64,000 nt of DNA, taken from positions 62,001 through 126,000 of the forward strand of contig NZ_JAIWQV010000001.1 in the NCBI RefSeq assembly GCF_026122795.1, written 5' to 3'. Under the pieces are notes generated by a model. The model was not told the origin of the DNA. It saw nothing but the letters and a program-made list of their open reading frames with translations, and did no database searches. Below, piece after piece: positions 30,807-40,231 of this stretch (positions within the stretch are counted from its first letter, which is position 1; each line of letters begins with the position of its first letter). The DNA is from Buchnera aphidicola (Chaitophorus viminalis). Its GTDB lineage: Bacteria; Pseudomonadota; Gammaproteobacteria; Enterobacterales; Enterobacteriaceae. Both the position numbers and the translations under genes were made by a program.

Positions 30807-30835
30807 TTGATTTTAAAAAAAAAATATGATAAAAT
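30807..30835 (+). promoter_or_regulatory. Candidate promoter of tRNA-Asn
   Basis: TTGATT (30807-30812) and TAAAAT (30830-30835) with an optimal 17-bp spacer; initiation would fall at or just before the tRNA 5' end (30843). Same boxes as upstream of tRNA-Arg. Confidence 0.45.
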
Positions 30836-30842
30836 TTAATTT

Positions 30843-30915
30843 TCCTCTGTAGTTCAGTTGGTAGAACGGCGGACTGTTAATCCGTATGTCACTGGTTCGA
30901 GCCCAGTCGGAGGAG
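30843..30915 (+). tRNA. asnT: tRNA-Asn (GTT)
   Basis: TCCTCTG pairs with CGGAGGA (one T-G pair), anticodon arm GCGGA-CTGTTAA-TCCGT gives GTT, T arm ACTGG-TTCGAGC-CCAGT, discriminator G, no encoded CCA. Nearly identical to the E. coli gene. Convergent with tmaR. Confidence 0.97.
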
Positions 30916-30930
30916 TTTTATTTAAAAACT

Positions 30931-31281
30931 TTATTTTTTTTTTGTAATTCCAATAAATTTTAATTCATGAGTAATTTTTTTTTTTTCTTTAGATATATCA
31001 GCACATTGTAAAACATAATCATCAATTCGATCTTCGTAATCGTTTTTCATACTTAAAATAATTTTTTTAATATCTTGGTATTTCATATCTGGTTTAATAT
31101 AATCATTTAAGTTTTTTATCAATAAAATTCTTTTTTGATTATCACGTATTTTTTTTCCAAGATCATTCATCTCTCTTTTTAGTTTATTTTTTCTTCGAAA
31201 TAAATGCACAACATGTAAAACGTTTTTAAAAGATTTTGGAGAATTTTGATTATCATGATTTTTTTTATTATGTGTATTCAT
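30931..31281 (-). CDS. tmaR: Pole-localizer protein TmaR (YeeX, DUF496)
   Basis: Small coiled-coil protein of 116 residues (109 in E. coli). The segments [11 protein letters not shown] (about 29-39), [13 protein letters not shown] (about 43-55), DYIKPDM and [13 protein letters not shown] (about 78-90) match E. coli YeeX closely. In E. coli it is reported to cluster PTS enzyme I at the poles and thereby tune sugar uptake. It lies divergent to sbcB; in E. coli yeeX is also close to sbcB. The short N-terminal extension is Asn/His/Lys rich. Confidence 0.92.
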   Translation of the reverse strand: MNTHNKKNHDNQNSPKSFKNVLHVVHLFRRKNKLKREMNDLGKKIRDNQKRILLIKNLNDYIKPDMKYQDIKKIILSMKNDYEDRIDDYVLQCADISKEKKKITHELKFIGITKKK

Positions 31282-31353
31282 TATTTATACTTTTTAAGTT
31301 AAGAGTTTATTTTATATATCATACATTATTTTCAAAAAAAAAAGATTTTTATT

Positions 31354-32793
31354 ATGAATAATATATTTAAATTTAATTTTTTATTTTATGATTATGAAAC
31401 TTTTGGAATTAACACTGCTTTAGATAAAGCTTCTCAATTTGCATGTATTAGAACAGATTTTAATTTAAGAATCATTTCTAAACCTATTGTATTATATTGT
31501 TATCCTCCTATAGATTATTTACCTGACCCCAAATCTGTATTGATTACTTCAATTACTCCATATATGACTTTACGTTTAGGATTAAATGAATCGAATTTTT
31601 CAAAAAAAATTTATTATTATTTTAATCAACCTAATTCTTGTATACTAGGATATAATAATATTTCATTTGATGATGAAATTACACGAAATATTTTTTATAG
31701 AAATTTTTTTGATATATACTCATGGAGTTGGAAGAATAATAATACTCGATGGGATGTGATTAATATTGCTCGTGCTTTTTATGCATTACGACCTAAAGGT
31801 ATTAAATGGCCTAAAAATAAAGATAATTTAGTTTCATTTAAATTATCAAAATTAACTCGAGAAAATTTCATTAATCATGATAAATCTCATGATGCTCTAT
31901 CTGATGTATATGCTACAATTGATTTATTAAAGTTATTTAAAAAAAATAATAAAAAATTTTTTAATTTTTTATTTATAATGAGAAAAAAAAAAAATATATT
32001 AAATTTAATTAGTAATTATTATTATCAATCTGTAATTTATATTTCTAGTTATTATGGATCAAAGAATAAAAATTGTGGTTGTGTTTTTCCTTTAACTTTA
32101 CATTCTGAAATTAAAAATATTTTAATTGTATTTGATTTAAATATAAATTATTTATCTGAAAAAAATATAAATAATTTTAAAAACTTTAATTATGATATTA
32201 ATTATTTATTTAATTTAGGTATGAAATTTATTTATTTAAATAAATGTCCAATATTAATTCCTATAGATTTTTTAAGTAATTCAGATATTATTAGATTAAA
32301 AATAAATATCGAACAACAAAAAAAAAATATTATTTTTTTAAAAAAATTTATGAACACTAATAGAATTTTAAATATTTCGAAAGTATATTTTAAAAAGACA
32401 AAATATAAACATATAGATTTAAAGTTATATGAAAAATTTTTTAGTTATTTGGATCAAAAAAATATAAATATTTTACGTTCATTGATTAATCAAAATAAAT
32501 TTCATAATACAATTGAAATTAAAGATAATCGTTTTTCTGAATTAATATTTTTTTTTAAAGCAAGAAATTTTCCACATATTTTAAATTTAAAAGAAAAAAT
32601 ACTTTGGTTAAAATATTTAAAAAAATTTTTTAATCAGACTAGAATTTTAAACTATAAAAAAGATATTTATTTTTTAAAAAAAAAATATTATGATCAAAAA
32701 AATAAAATAAAATTATTAAATAGTTTATTAGATTATTTAAAATATATAAATGAGTCTATTCAAACATTTAAGAAAAATATAACGTTTAAATAA
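31354..32793 (+). CDS. sbcB: Exodeoxyribonuclease I SbcB
   Basis: 3'-5' single-strand DNA exonuclease used in repair. It has 479 residues (475 in E. coli). DEDD residues are visible in FLFYDYETFG (about 9-18), ILGYNNISFDDEITRNIFYRN (about 95-115) and the HDALSDVYATIDL segment (about 178-190). The C-terminal half (SH3-like and helical parts) is much more Lys/Asn rich but keeps its length. Divergent from tmaR; ends 18 bp from the convergent yggX. Confidence 0.94.
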   Translation: MNNIFKFNFLFYDYETFGINTALDKASQFACIRTDFNLRIISKPIVLYCYPPIDYLPDPKSVLITSITPYMTLRLGLNESNFSKKIYYYFNQPNSCILGYNNISFDDEITRNIFYRNFFDIYSWSWKNNNTRWDVINIARAFYALRPKGIKWPKNKDNLVSFKLSKLTRENFINHDKSHDALSDVYATIDLLKLFKKNNKKFFNFLFIMRKKKNILNLISNYYYQSVIYISSYYGSKNKNCGCVFPLTLHSEIKNILIVFDLNINYLSEKNINNFKNFNYDINYLFNLGMKFIYLNKCPILIPIDFLSNSDIIRLKINIEQQKKNIIFLKKFMNTNRILNISKVYFKKTKYKHIDLKLYEKFFSYLDQKNINILRSLINQNKFHNTIEIKDNRFSELIFFFKARNFPHILNLKEKILWLKYLKKFFNQTRILNYKKDIYFLKKKYYDQKNKIKLLNSLLDYLKYINESIQTFKKNITFK

Positions 32794-32811
32794 AAAATTT
32801 TATTATATAAT

Positions 32812-33069
32812 TTATTTATATTTTGATTTTAAAGTATTTGTTTTAAAAAGAAAATCATTCATTTTTTTATATATTATTTTTTGATCTTTTAATTTCATCA
32901 TATTTAATTTTTTTTCATTAATTAATATAGTTTGTTTTTTTATCCATTTATTCCAAGCTTTTTGTGAGATATTTTTATATATTTTTTCTCCTAACTTTCC
33001 TGGATATACCATATATTTTAAACCTTTCATTTTTTTTTTAAAAAAAATACAATATATTTCTCTTTTCAT
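32812..33069 (-). CDS. yggX: Probable Fe(II)-trafficking protein YggX
   Basis: Small protein linked to iron handling and protection of Fe-S clusters. It has 85 residues (91 in E. coli). Family segments are the N-terminal single Cys (REIYCIFFKKKMKGL), PGKLGEKIYKNISQKAWNKWIKKQTILINE and a C-terminal helix with N-F-L spacing. It follows mutY by 4 bp as in E. coli, an arrangement that pairs it with an Fe-S glycosylase. Confidence 0.92.
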   Translation of the reverse strand: MKREIYCIFFKKKMKGLKYMVYPGKLGEKIYKNISQKAWNKWIKKQTILINEKKLNMMKLKDQKIIYKKMNDFLFKTNTLKSKYK

Positions 33070-33073
33070 ATTT

Positions 33074-34123
33074 TTAATCCTCTTTCGTGTCTTTTTTTAT
33101 AAATTTTAAAAAAATTTTTTTTACTGGAGCAGGAATACCAATTATTGGAGGTTTAGATATATTAAACCATATATTTTTTTTTTTTTTTATTTGTTTTTTT
33201 ATATTAATTAATACTAAAATAGGATGAATTAATAAAGAATAATAGTTAAAATGATGTAAAAAATTTTTTTTTTTTTTTATTTTTTTTATTTTTAATGTAT
33301 TTTTTTGAATCCATTTATAAGCTTTTTTTTTTTTAAAAAAAAACGGGAAATAATATAAGTTTTTCCAAATTTTTTGTTTTTGTTGTTCTAAATAAAAAAA
33401 ATTTTTGTACTTTAATAATATAAACCAGCATTTTTTTATTTTCTTTATTTTTTTATGATTGAGATCATTTATTTTTAAAATATTATTTTGTTTATTAAAT
33501 AAACATTTTGTTTTTAGTGGACATTCTATACAAATAGGATTTTTTATTTTACAAATTAATGAACCTAGATCCATTAAAGCTTGATTAAATTTTGCACAGT
33601 TATGAATTGGAATTAAACAATTAATTTTTTTCCACAATTTTTTTTCTAATTTATAGTTTTTTAATGTATAGTTATAAAATCTTTTTAAAATTCTTTTTAC
33701 GTTTCCATCTAATATTGGAAAACAATAATTATGTGTTAAAGATAATATTGCTCCTGCAGTAGATTTTCCTATTCCAGGAAGATTTATTAAATTATTAAAT
33801 TCTTTTGGAAATTTATTATTATATTTATTTTTAATAATTTGAACAGTTTTATAAATATTTTTAGCTCTTTTATAAAATCCTAATCCACTCCATATATAAA
33901 GAATTTCATTTAAAGAAGCTTTAGATAAATTTTTTAAATTAGGAAATTTTTGAATAAATTTTTTAAAATATGGAATAACTACTTTTACTTGAGTTTGTTG
34001 TAACATAATTTCAGAAATCCATATTTTATAAATATTTTTATTTTTAGTCCAAGGTAATTTTTTTCTATGATAAATATGAAACCAATTTAAAATATTATTT
34101 GAAAAATTGAAAGTTTTATGCAT
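33074..34123 (-). CDS. mutY: Adenine DNA glycosylase MutY
   Basis: Removes adenine mispaired with 8-oxoguanine, limiting G:C to T:A change. It has 349 residues (350 in E. coli). Catalytic Glu lies in WISEIMLQQTQV (about 31-42), the HhH in LPGIGKSTAGAI (about 112-123), the catalytic Asp in PILDGNVKR, and the [4Fe-4S] cysteines follow C-X6-C-X2-C-X5-C (about 193-209). The C-terminal domain is heavily Lys-enriched and contains at least two in-frame A15 runs (33174-33188, 33264-33278), which are slippage-prone. Confidence 0.94.
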   Translation of the reverse strand: MHKTFNFSNNILNWFHIYHRKKLPWTKNKNIYKIWISEIMLQQTQVKVVIPYFKKFIQKFPNLKNLSKASLNEILYIWSGLGFYKRAKNIYKTVQIIKNKYNNKFPKEFNNLINLPGIGKSTAGAILSLTHNYCFPILDGNVKRILKRFYNYTLKNYKLEKKLWKKINCLIPIHNCAKFNQALMDLGSLICKIKNPICIECPLKTKCLFNKQNNILKINDLNHKKIKKIKKCWFILLKYKNFFYLEQQKQKIWKNLYYFPFFFKKKKAYKWIQKNTLKIKKIKKKKNFLHHFNYYSLLIHPILVLINIKKQIKKKKNIWFNISKPPIIGIPAPVKKIFLKFIKKDTKED

Positions 34124-34262
34124 ATTTTTTTAATACCTTAATTTTAAAATATATTTAAAAATACATTTTTTATTTTAGATATATTAAATATATTTATATA
34201 TTTTCAAGATATATAATATATAATATATTTAAAAAATATTTATTGTTTGTAATTATAAAATC

Positions 34263-34949
34263 ATGTTAAATAATATTAATAAAACTATTAAGACATTTAG
34301 AATTAGAAGTAGAAAATTAAGTGTAAAAAAACATAATAATATAAATATATATTGGCCTTTAATTGGAATTAATCTAGAAAAAAAAAAAAATTTAACAAAT
34401 TATTTTTTGAATTTATATACTCCTATTATTTTAGAAATTGGTTTTGGTTTTGGTGAATATTTAGTTAATTTATGTCAAAAATATAAAAATATTAATTTTA
34501 TAGGGATTGAAGTATATATTCCAGGAATATCGTTTTGTTTAGAAAAAATTTATAAACTTAATTTAAGGAATATAAAAATTATTTATAGTGATGCTTTATT
34601 TTTTTTTATAAATTATGCAAAAAATATAAAATTTTATAAAATTAATATTTTTTTTCCAGATCCTTGGCCAAAGAGAAAACATCATAAAAGAAGAATTATT
34701 CAACGTTCATTAATTAAAATTATTTTTAAACGTTTATTAATTAATGGAATTTTACATATTATTACTGATTCTTTTTCTTATTATGAAAGTATTTTAAAAA
34801 TTTTAAAAAAATTTCATGGATTTCAAGATATATCTAAAATTTTTAAAAATTTTTTAAAAAATAACAAAATTTTTAATAGTCGTTTTAAACAGAAAGCATT
34901 AGTAAAAAAAAACAAAATATATAATCTTGTATATAAAAAAGTTTTTTAG
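34263..34949 (+). CDS. trmB: tRNA (guanine-46-N7)-methyltransferase TrmB
   Basis: SAM-dependent enzyme making m7G46 in the tRNA variable loop. It has 228 residues (239 in E. coli). LEIGFGFGEYLVNL (about 58-71) is the SAM site, GIEVYIPG follows, and FPDPWPKRKHHKRR (about 135-148) is the family signature. The N-terminal part includes an A12 run. Divergent from mutY, convergent with hemW, as in the E. coli ygg cluster. Confidence 0.95.
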   Translation: MLNNINKTIKTFRIRSRKLSVKKHNNINIYWPLIGINLEKKKNLTNYFLNLYTPIILEIGFGFGEYLVNLCQKYKNINFIGIEVYIPGISFCLEKIYKLNLRNIKIIYSDALFFFINYAKNIKFYKINIFFPDPWPKRKHHKRRIIQRSLIKIIFKRLLINGILHIITDSFSYYESILKILKKFHGFQDISKIFKNFLKNNKIFNSRFKQKALVKKNKIYNLVYKKVF

Positions 34950-34972
34950 AAAATATTTTAATAATATAATGA

Positions 34973-36106
34973 TTATATAATAAATAATTCTAATAAATTA
35001 TTTAAAAATAATTTACCGATATCAGTAGTAATCCAATATTTTTTATTTTGAATTAAATATTTTTTTTTAATAGCTATTTCAATAGGTTTTTTAATAATAT
35101 TTTCTTTAAGACCTGTGTATTTTATAAAATTTTTGCGTAAACATGGTTTATATAATCTAAAATTATTCATAAAAAATTCTAATGGTATATGTTTTTTTTT
35201 AATAAAATATTTTTTTTTTATGTAATGCCCATTCATATATTCAGAAATATTTTTATTTTTTATAATTCTTATAATCTTATTTGTTTTTAAAGTTATTTTA
35301 CTATGAGCTCCACAACCTATACCTAAATAATCTCCAAACTTCCAATAATTTAAATTATGTTGACATTGATATTTTAATTTAGAATAAGAAGAAATTTCGT
35401 ATTTTAGATAATTATATTTATTTAAAATTTTTGAACTTTTGTTAAACATTTGAAATGTATCTTGTTCTTTAGGTAAGATAGGAGTTTTTTTATAAAATAA
35501 GGTATTACGTTCGATAGATAATTGGTATAAAGATATATGTTGAGGTTTAAAATTTATTGCATATGTTAAATCAGAAAGAAATTCTTTTAATGTTTGTTGT
35601 GGTAGTCCAAATATTAAATCAAAATTTAATGAATAAAAATTTATTTTTTTAATCATATGAATGGTTTTAATTAATTCTAAAAAAGTATAATTTCTTTGAA
35701 TATTTTTTAAAATTTTTTCATTAAAACTTTGAATACCTAAAGATAAACGATTTACTCCAATTTCTTTATATTCAAAAAATACTTCTTCTTGTACGGATTT
35801 TGGATTAGCTTCTAAAGTAATTTCTATGTTTTTAGAAAAAGATACTATTTTTTTTATTTCTTGAATAAGGAATTTGATATATTTTGGATGTATGAGATTA
35901 GGTGTCCCACCTCCAATAAAAATAGAATGTATTTTTCTAGATTTTATGAAATTAATGTTTTTTTTAAGATCTAATAATAAATTTTTAATATATTTTTTAG
36001 AAGGTATATTTTCAATATTGATTGTTTTTGAATAAAAATCACAATAAGGGCATTTTTTTAAACACCATGGAATATGAATATATATACTTATTGAAGGAAG
36101 TTTCAT
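34973..36106 (-). CDS. hemW: HemW (YggW), radical-SAM heme chaperone
   Basis: Related to coproporphyrinogen oxidase HemN, but of the HemW branch now seen as heme-binding. It has 377 residues (378 in E. coli). The radical-SAM cluster motif is in IPWCLKKCPYCDFYS (CX3CX2C, about 12-26), followed by FIGGGTPNL (about 64-72), NRLSLGIQSFNE and GLPQQT. The N-terminal Cys pattern and synteny with trmB favour HemW over HemN. Confidence 0.92.
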   Translation of the reverse strand: MKLPSISIYIHIPWCLKKCPYCDFYSKTINIENIPSKKYIKNLLLDLKKNINFIKSRKIHSIFIGGGTPNLIHPKYIKFLIQEIKKIVSFSKNIEITLEANPKSVQEEVFFEYKEIGVNRLSLGIQSFNEKILKNIQRNYTFLELIKTIHMIKKINFYSLNFDLIFGLPQQTLKEFLSDLTYAINFKPQHISLYQLSIERNTLFYKKTPILPKEQDTFQMFNKSSKILNKYNYLKYEISSYSKLKYQCQHNLNYWKFGDYLGIGCGAHSKITLKTNKIIRIIKNKNISEYMNGHYIKKKYFIKKKHIPLEFFMNNFRLYKPCLRKNFIKYTGLKENIIKKPIEIAIKKKYLIQNKKYWITTDIGKLFLNNLLELFII

Positions 36107-36366
36107 AATTATAATATTTTTTAATATTTTTAAAAAATTTTATCTAATTTATTTTTTTATTTTTATTGATTTATTTTTAAATATTTTTTATTTTAAAAGT
36201 AAATTTTATAATTTTTTTTAGGTTGATAGTTTATATTTATAGAATTTTAAAAAAAAATAAGTATTATTTTTATATAATTGTTTGATTTGTATAAAATAAT
36301 TTTTTCATAAATTTATAAAATTAATTTTATATAATATTAATTTTTAATTTTGAAAAATATATTTGA

Positions 36367-36801
36367 TTATTTGATGTTTTTTTTTAAATTATATTTTTTT
36401 TGATTAAACCAACTATTTAAAATTATTAATGCTGCCATAGAATTAATTTTAGATTGAGTGAGGAATTTTTTTCCTCCTGTATTAAACAAAATAGATTTTG
36501 CTTCAATTGTGGTATATCTTTCGTCATGTAATTTTACTTTTATATTAAATTTTTTAAATAATTTTAATGCAAAAATTTCTGTTTTAAGAGTTGTTTTTTG
36601 TTTTTTTCCTTTGGTATTTAACGGTAATCCTACAATAATTTTTTTTGGATTCCATATAGATAATAAAATATTAATTTTTTTCCAATATGTTTCTTCTTTT
36701 ATATAAGAAATAAAATTTAATGGTCTGGTAGTATAAGTACAACATTCACCTATTGCTACACCTATATTCCTTGTTCCAAAATCAAAAGCTATAATAATCA
36801 T
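36367..36801 (-). CDS. yqgF: RNase H-fold resolvase / pre-16S rRNA nuclease YqgF (RuvX)
   Basis: 144 residues (138 in E. coli). The RNase H fold is recognised from the N-terminal AFDFGTRNIGVAIGE (about 4-18), KIIVGLPLN (about 54-62), HDERYTT (about 96-102) and the C-terminal NSMAALIILNSW. Involved in maturing the 16S rRNA 5' end; a Holliday-junction role is proposed. It stands alone with A/T spacers on both sides. Confidence 0.93.
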   Translation of the reverse strand: MIIIAFDFGTRNIGVAIGECCTYTTRPLNFISYIKEETYWKKINILLSIWNPKKIIVGLPLNTKGKKQKTTLKTEIFALKLFKKFNIKVKLHDERYTTIEAKSILFNTGGKKFLTQSKINSMAALIILNSWFNQKKYNLKKNIK

Positions 36802-37105
36802 TTTATTTTTTTTATTTAATAGTAATATTTATTAAAGTTTTTTAATTATTTAATAAAATTTTATGATTAATTTTTTAGATTTTATATTAAATAATTTTTT
36901 ATTAAAAATTAAAATTATTTTTTTAATTTATTTTTTTTTAAATAAATTTTCTTTTAAAATACTTTATTTAAATTAAAAAATTTGTAAAATTTTTAAAAAT
37001 ATTTATAAATATATAAAAAAATATATGAAGTATGTTTAAAAATTTTAAAAAAAATAATCTAAAAAAGTTTTCAATATATTTTTAAGTGATTATGTTTTTT
37101 TTAAT
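36802..37105. other. Spacer between dnaB and yqgF
   Basis: 304 bp of almost pure A/T between two minus-strand genes. No tRNA, coding frame or G-C hairpin is visible. The yqgF promoter must lie here, but no box pair stands out. Confidence 0.6.
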
Positions 37106-38515
37106 TTAATAATTTATTTCATTTTTATCATTATATAAATTTTCTGCATAGTTATCAAATCTAGAAAAATGTCCGTTAAATGTCAATCGTATATTACCTA
37201 TAGGGCCGTTTCTTTGTTTACTAATAATTATTTCTGCAATTCCTTTTAAATTTGTATTTTGATGGTATATTTCATCTCGATAAATAAACATTATCAAATC
37301 TGCATCTTGTTCAATAGATCCAGATTCTCTTAAATCAGAATTAATCGGTCTTTTATCAGATCTTTGTTCTAGAGATCGATTTAGTTGAGAAAGAGCAATT
37401 ATAGGTATTTTTAATTCTTTAGCTAATATTTTTAATTTTTTTGAAATTTCTGCGATTTCTAAGGTTCTGTTTTCAGAAAAAGAAGGTACATTCATTAATT
37501 GTAGATAATCAATCATAATTAAACTAAGTCCATTATTTTCTTTATAGATTTGATAAGCACGTGAACGAATTTCATTTGGTGTAAGAGAAGAAGAATCATC
37601 AATATATATATTTTTTTTTTTTAATAAAATATTTATTGTACTAGAAATTCTAGACCATTCATCATCATTTATATTTCCTGTACGTATTTTTGTTTGATCT
37701 ACTCTAGATAAAGAAGATAATATTTTTATCATGATTTGTTCACTAGGCATCTCTAAACTAAATATTAGAATTGGTTTTTTATATAACATAGAAGCATTTT
37801 CACATAAATTCATAGCAAATGTAGTTTTTCCCATAGAAGGTCGAGAAGCAATAATAATTAAATCTGATGCTTGTAATCCAAATGTTTTTTGATTGAGATC
37901 TTGATATCCAGTGTCAATTCCTGTAATCTTTTTATGTGGATTTTTTATAAGTTTTTCAAGATTTGAAATAGTAATATTTAAAATTTCTTTAATATTTTTA
38001 GGTCTATTATTTTCGATTTTATTTTTTGAAAGTTTTACGAAATAAGATTCTATATAATTTAAAATTTCTTTGCTATTTTTTCCATTAGGGAAGTGTCCTA
38101 AATAAGAAATTTTTTTAGATATACTAATTAATTTTCTCATTATTGCATGTTCTTTAATAATGTTTGCATAGAAGGCAATATTTGAAATACTAAAAGTATT
38201 TTTAGTGAGTTCAGCTAAATAAGTAAAATTTATAATATTTTTAAAATTTTTTTTATTTTTAAAAGATTCTGATAGTGTAATTAAATCTATAGGTTTATTT
38301 AAATGAATTAATTTTTTCATTTCTTTAAAAATTATTTTATGTAATGGATTAAAAAAATCTTTTTCGGTTACAATTTTTTCAATTTTATTCCATTTTTTGT
38401 TATTTAACATTAATCCACCTAAAACAGATTTTTCAGCTTCTATTGAATGAGGTAATTTTTTGTTTTTTTTTACATTATTTTTTAAGTTTATATCTTCTAT
38501 TTTTTTTTTAAACAT
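37106..38515 (-). CDS. dnaB: Replicative DNA helicase DnaB
   Basis: Hexameric helicase of the replication fork. It has 469 residues (471 in E. coli). The N-terminal domain begins LPHSIEAEKSVLGGLMLN (about 21-38); the RecA-like domain has Walker A ASRPSMGKTT (about 223-232), Walker B segment SLIMIDYLQLM and ALSQLNRSLEQRSDKRP (about 374-390). Followed by a Glu/Asn-rich C-terminus. Upstream on the same strand lies dusA. Confidence 0.97.
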   Translation of the reverse strand: MFKKKIEDINLKNNVKKNKKLPHSIEAEKSVLGGLMLNNKKWNKIEKIVTEKDFFNPLHKIIFKEMKKLIHLNKPIDLITLSESFKNKKNFKNIINFTYLAELTKNTFSISNIAFYANIIKEHAIMRKLISISKKISYLGHFPNGKNSKEILNYIESYFVKLSKNKIENNRPKNIKEILNITISNLEKLIKNPHKKITGIDTGYQDLNQKTFGLQASDLIIIASRPSMGKTTFAMNLCENASMLYKKPILIFSLEMPSEQIMIKILSSLSRVDQTKIRTGNINDDEWSRISSTINILLKKKNIYIDDSSSLTPNEIRSRAYQIYKENNGLSLIMIDYLQLMNVPSFSENRTLEIAEISKKLKILAKELKIPIIALSQLNRSLEQRSDKRPINSDLRESGSIEQDADLIMFIYRDEIYHQNTNLKGIAEIIISKQRNGPIGNIRLTFNGHFSRFDNYAENLYNDKNEINY

Positions 38516-38551
38516 AAATAATTATCCATAATTTATTTTATTTATTGTGAT

Positions 38552-39517
38552 TTAATAATGAATATATTTTTTTAATTTTTTTTTAAAATTCGATTTTTTT
38601 ATTGTTTGAACATTTAAGTTATTTAAAAAATATTTCCATTTTTTTGATCCTTTTTTTCCGTAAAAAATTCCATTTATATGACGTGTAATAGATTTTATAG
38701 GTGTATTTTTTTTTATTTCTTTATTGATATATTTAAACATATGAAATAAAATTTTTTTAATTGTTAATTTTTTATTTTTTTCAGAAAATATTTTTTGATC
38801 TATTTCTTTTAAAATTAAAGGATTTTTATATACTTCTCTTCCAATCATAACTCCATCAACTTTTTTAAGATGATTTTTTATTTCTTTAATAGATTTAATT
38901 CCACCATTAATAATAAATTTTAAATCAGGAAAATCTTTTTTTAATTTATAGATATAATTATATTTTAATGGAGGAATATTGCGGTTTTCTTTGGGATTAA
39001 ATTTATTAAGAATAGCGTTTCTAGCGTGAATAATGAAAATTTTGCATAATTTATTTTGAGATATTTCATAAATAAAATTACTTAAAAAATTGTATGTATT
39101 ATTATTATTAAAACCTATTCTTGTTTTAATACTTACAGGAATTGGAACAGATTTTTTTATTAAATCTAAAGATTCTAATATAATTTGAGTATGTTTCATT
39201 AAAACTACTCCTAAATTATTTTTTATCATTGATAAAGAAGGACATCCAATATTTAAGTTAATTTCATTATATTTTTTTTTATATGCTATTTTTGCACATT
39301 TAGCTATATCTTTAGGTTGATTTCCTATTATTTGTAATGAAATTTTTTTTTCTGGATCTTTATTTTTTCTTAGTTTAAATTTTTTATTTAAAATATTTTG
39401 AGTGGTTATCATTTCTGTATATAGAAATGCATTTTTTATTAATAATCTATGAAAGTATCTACAGTGTCTGTCTGTATAATTAAACATTGGAGCTACACAA
39501 AAACGTTTATTTTTCAT
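38552..39517 (-). CDS. dusA: tRNA-dihydrouridine synthase DusA
   Basis: FMN enzyme forming dihydrouridine at positions 20/20a of tRNA. It has 321 residues (E. coli about 330-345). VAPMFNYTDRHCRYFHRLL (about 8-26), the catalytic Cys in NLNIGCPS (about 88-95), VSIKTRIG, INGGI and DGVMIGREVYKNP (about 219-231) match DusA rather than DusB/C. Same strand as dnaB, 36 bp apart; divergent from ssb. Confidence 0.94.
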   Translation of the reverse strand: MKNKRFCVAPMFNYTDRHCRYFHRLLIKNAFLYTEMITTQNILNKKFKLRKNKDPEKKISLQIIGNQPKDIAKCAKIAYKKKYNEINLNIGCPSLSMIKNNLGVVLMKHTQIILESLDLIKKSVPIPVSIKTRIGFNNNNTYNFLSNFIYEISQNKLCKIFIIHARNAILNKFNPKENRNIPPLKYNYIYKLKKDFPDLKFIINGGIKSIKEIKNHLKKVDGVMIGREVYKNPLILKEIDQKIFSEKNKKLTIKKILFHMFKYINKEIKKNTPIKSITRHINGIFYGKKGSKKWKYFLNNLNVQTIKKSNFKKKLKKYIHY

Positions 39518-39620
39518 TTATTTAAAAAATAATCTTTTAATATAATTAAATTAATTATAAAGTATTTATTTATTAAAGATAGTTTTATTAAAATATTTTT
39601 TATATTGGAGATATATTAAT

Positions 39621-40127
39621 ATGGCAAGTCGTGGAGTTAATAAAGTTATTTTAATAGGATATCTTGGACAGGATCCAGATATTCGATACATGACAAATGG
39701 ATCAGCAGTAGCAAATATTAATATAGCTACTTCAGAGAGTTGGAAAGATAAAAATACAGGAGAAATTAGAGAAAAAACTGAATGGCATAAAGTAGTTTTA
39801 TTTGGAAAATTAGCTGAAATTACAGGAGAATATTTAAAAAAAGGATCTCAAGTATATATTGAAGGATCTTTACAGACTAGAAAATGGAAAGATCAAAACA
39901 ATTTAGAACGGTATACAACAGAAATTATTGTAAATATTAATGGATCTATGCAAATGCTTGGTAGTAGACAAAATAAATTTAATATAGATCAATCTGATGA
40001 TAAAAAAAAATTTTCTAAGAAAAATTCGTTATCAAAAACTAAAACAAATATTAAACAAAATTCTAATAAAAATTTATTGTTAGACGATGAATCAAATATA
40101 GATTTTGAAGATGACATTCCTTTTTAA
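39621..40127 (+). CDS. ssb: Single-strand DNA-binding protein Ssb
   Basis: Tetrameric protein coating single-stranded DNA. It has 168 residues (178 in E. coli). The OB fold is highly conserved ([34 protein letters not shown]); the Gly/Gln linker is replaced by a Lys/Asn/Ser linker. The acidic tip FEDDIPF that recruits partner enzymes such as SbcB is intact. A good terminator follows. Confidence 0.97.
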   Translation: MASRGVNKVILIGYLGQDPDIRYMTNGSAVANINIATSESWKDKNTGEIREKTEWHKVVLFGKLAEITGEYLKKGSQVYIEGSLQTRKWKDQNNLERYTTEIIVNINGSMQMLGSRQNKFNIDQSDDKKKFSKKNSLSKTKTNIKQNSNKNLLLDDESNIDFEDDIPF

Positions 40128-40162
40128 AAATTTTTTTGATATTAAGTTTAATTAGAATTTTT

Positions 40163-40212
40163 ACTTTCGTATAATTAGATTATTTAATATTTTAATCTAA
40201 GATTACGAAAGT
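40163..40212. terminator. Bidirectional terminator between ssb and bioH
   Basis: The inverted repeat ACTTTCGTA...TTAGATTA (40163-40182) pairs with TAATCTAA...TACGAAAGT (40193-40212) with small mismatches in the centre, a loop near 40183-40192 and T6 after it. On the minus strand it is preceded by the end of bioH, so it can serve both converging genes. Confidence 0.75.
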
Positions 40213-40231
40213 TTTTTATAAGATATTTTTT

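Noticed and set aside
36458-36706. Plus-strand open frame inside yqgF
   Set aside because: Shadow of yqgF, without a ribosome site.
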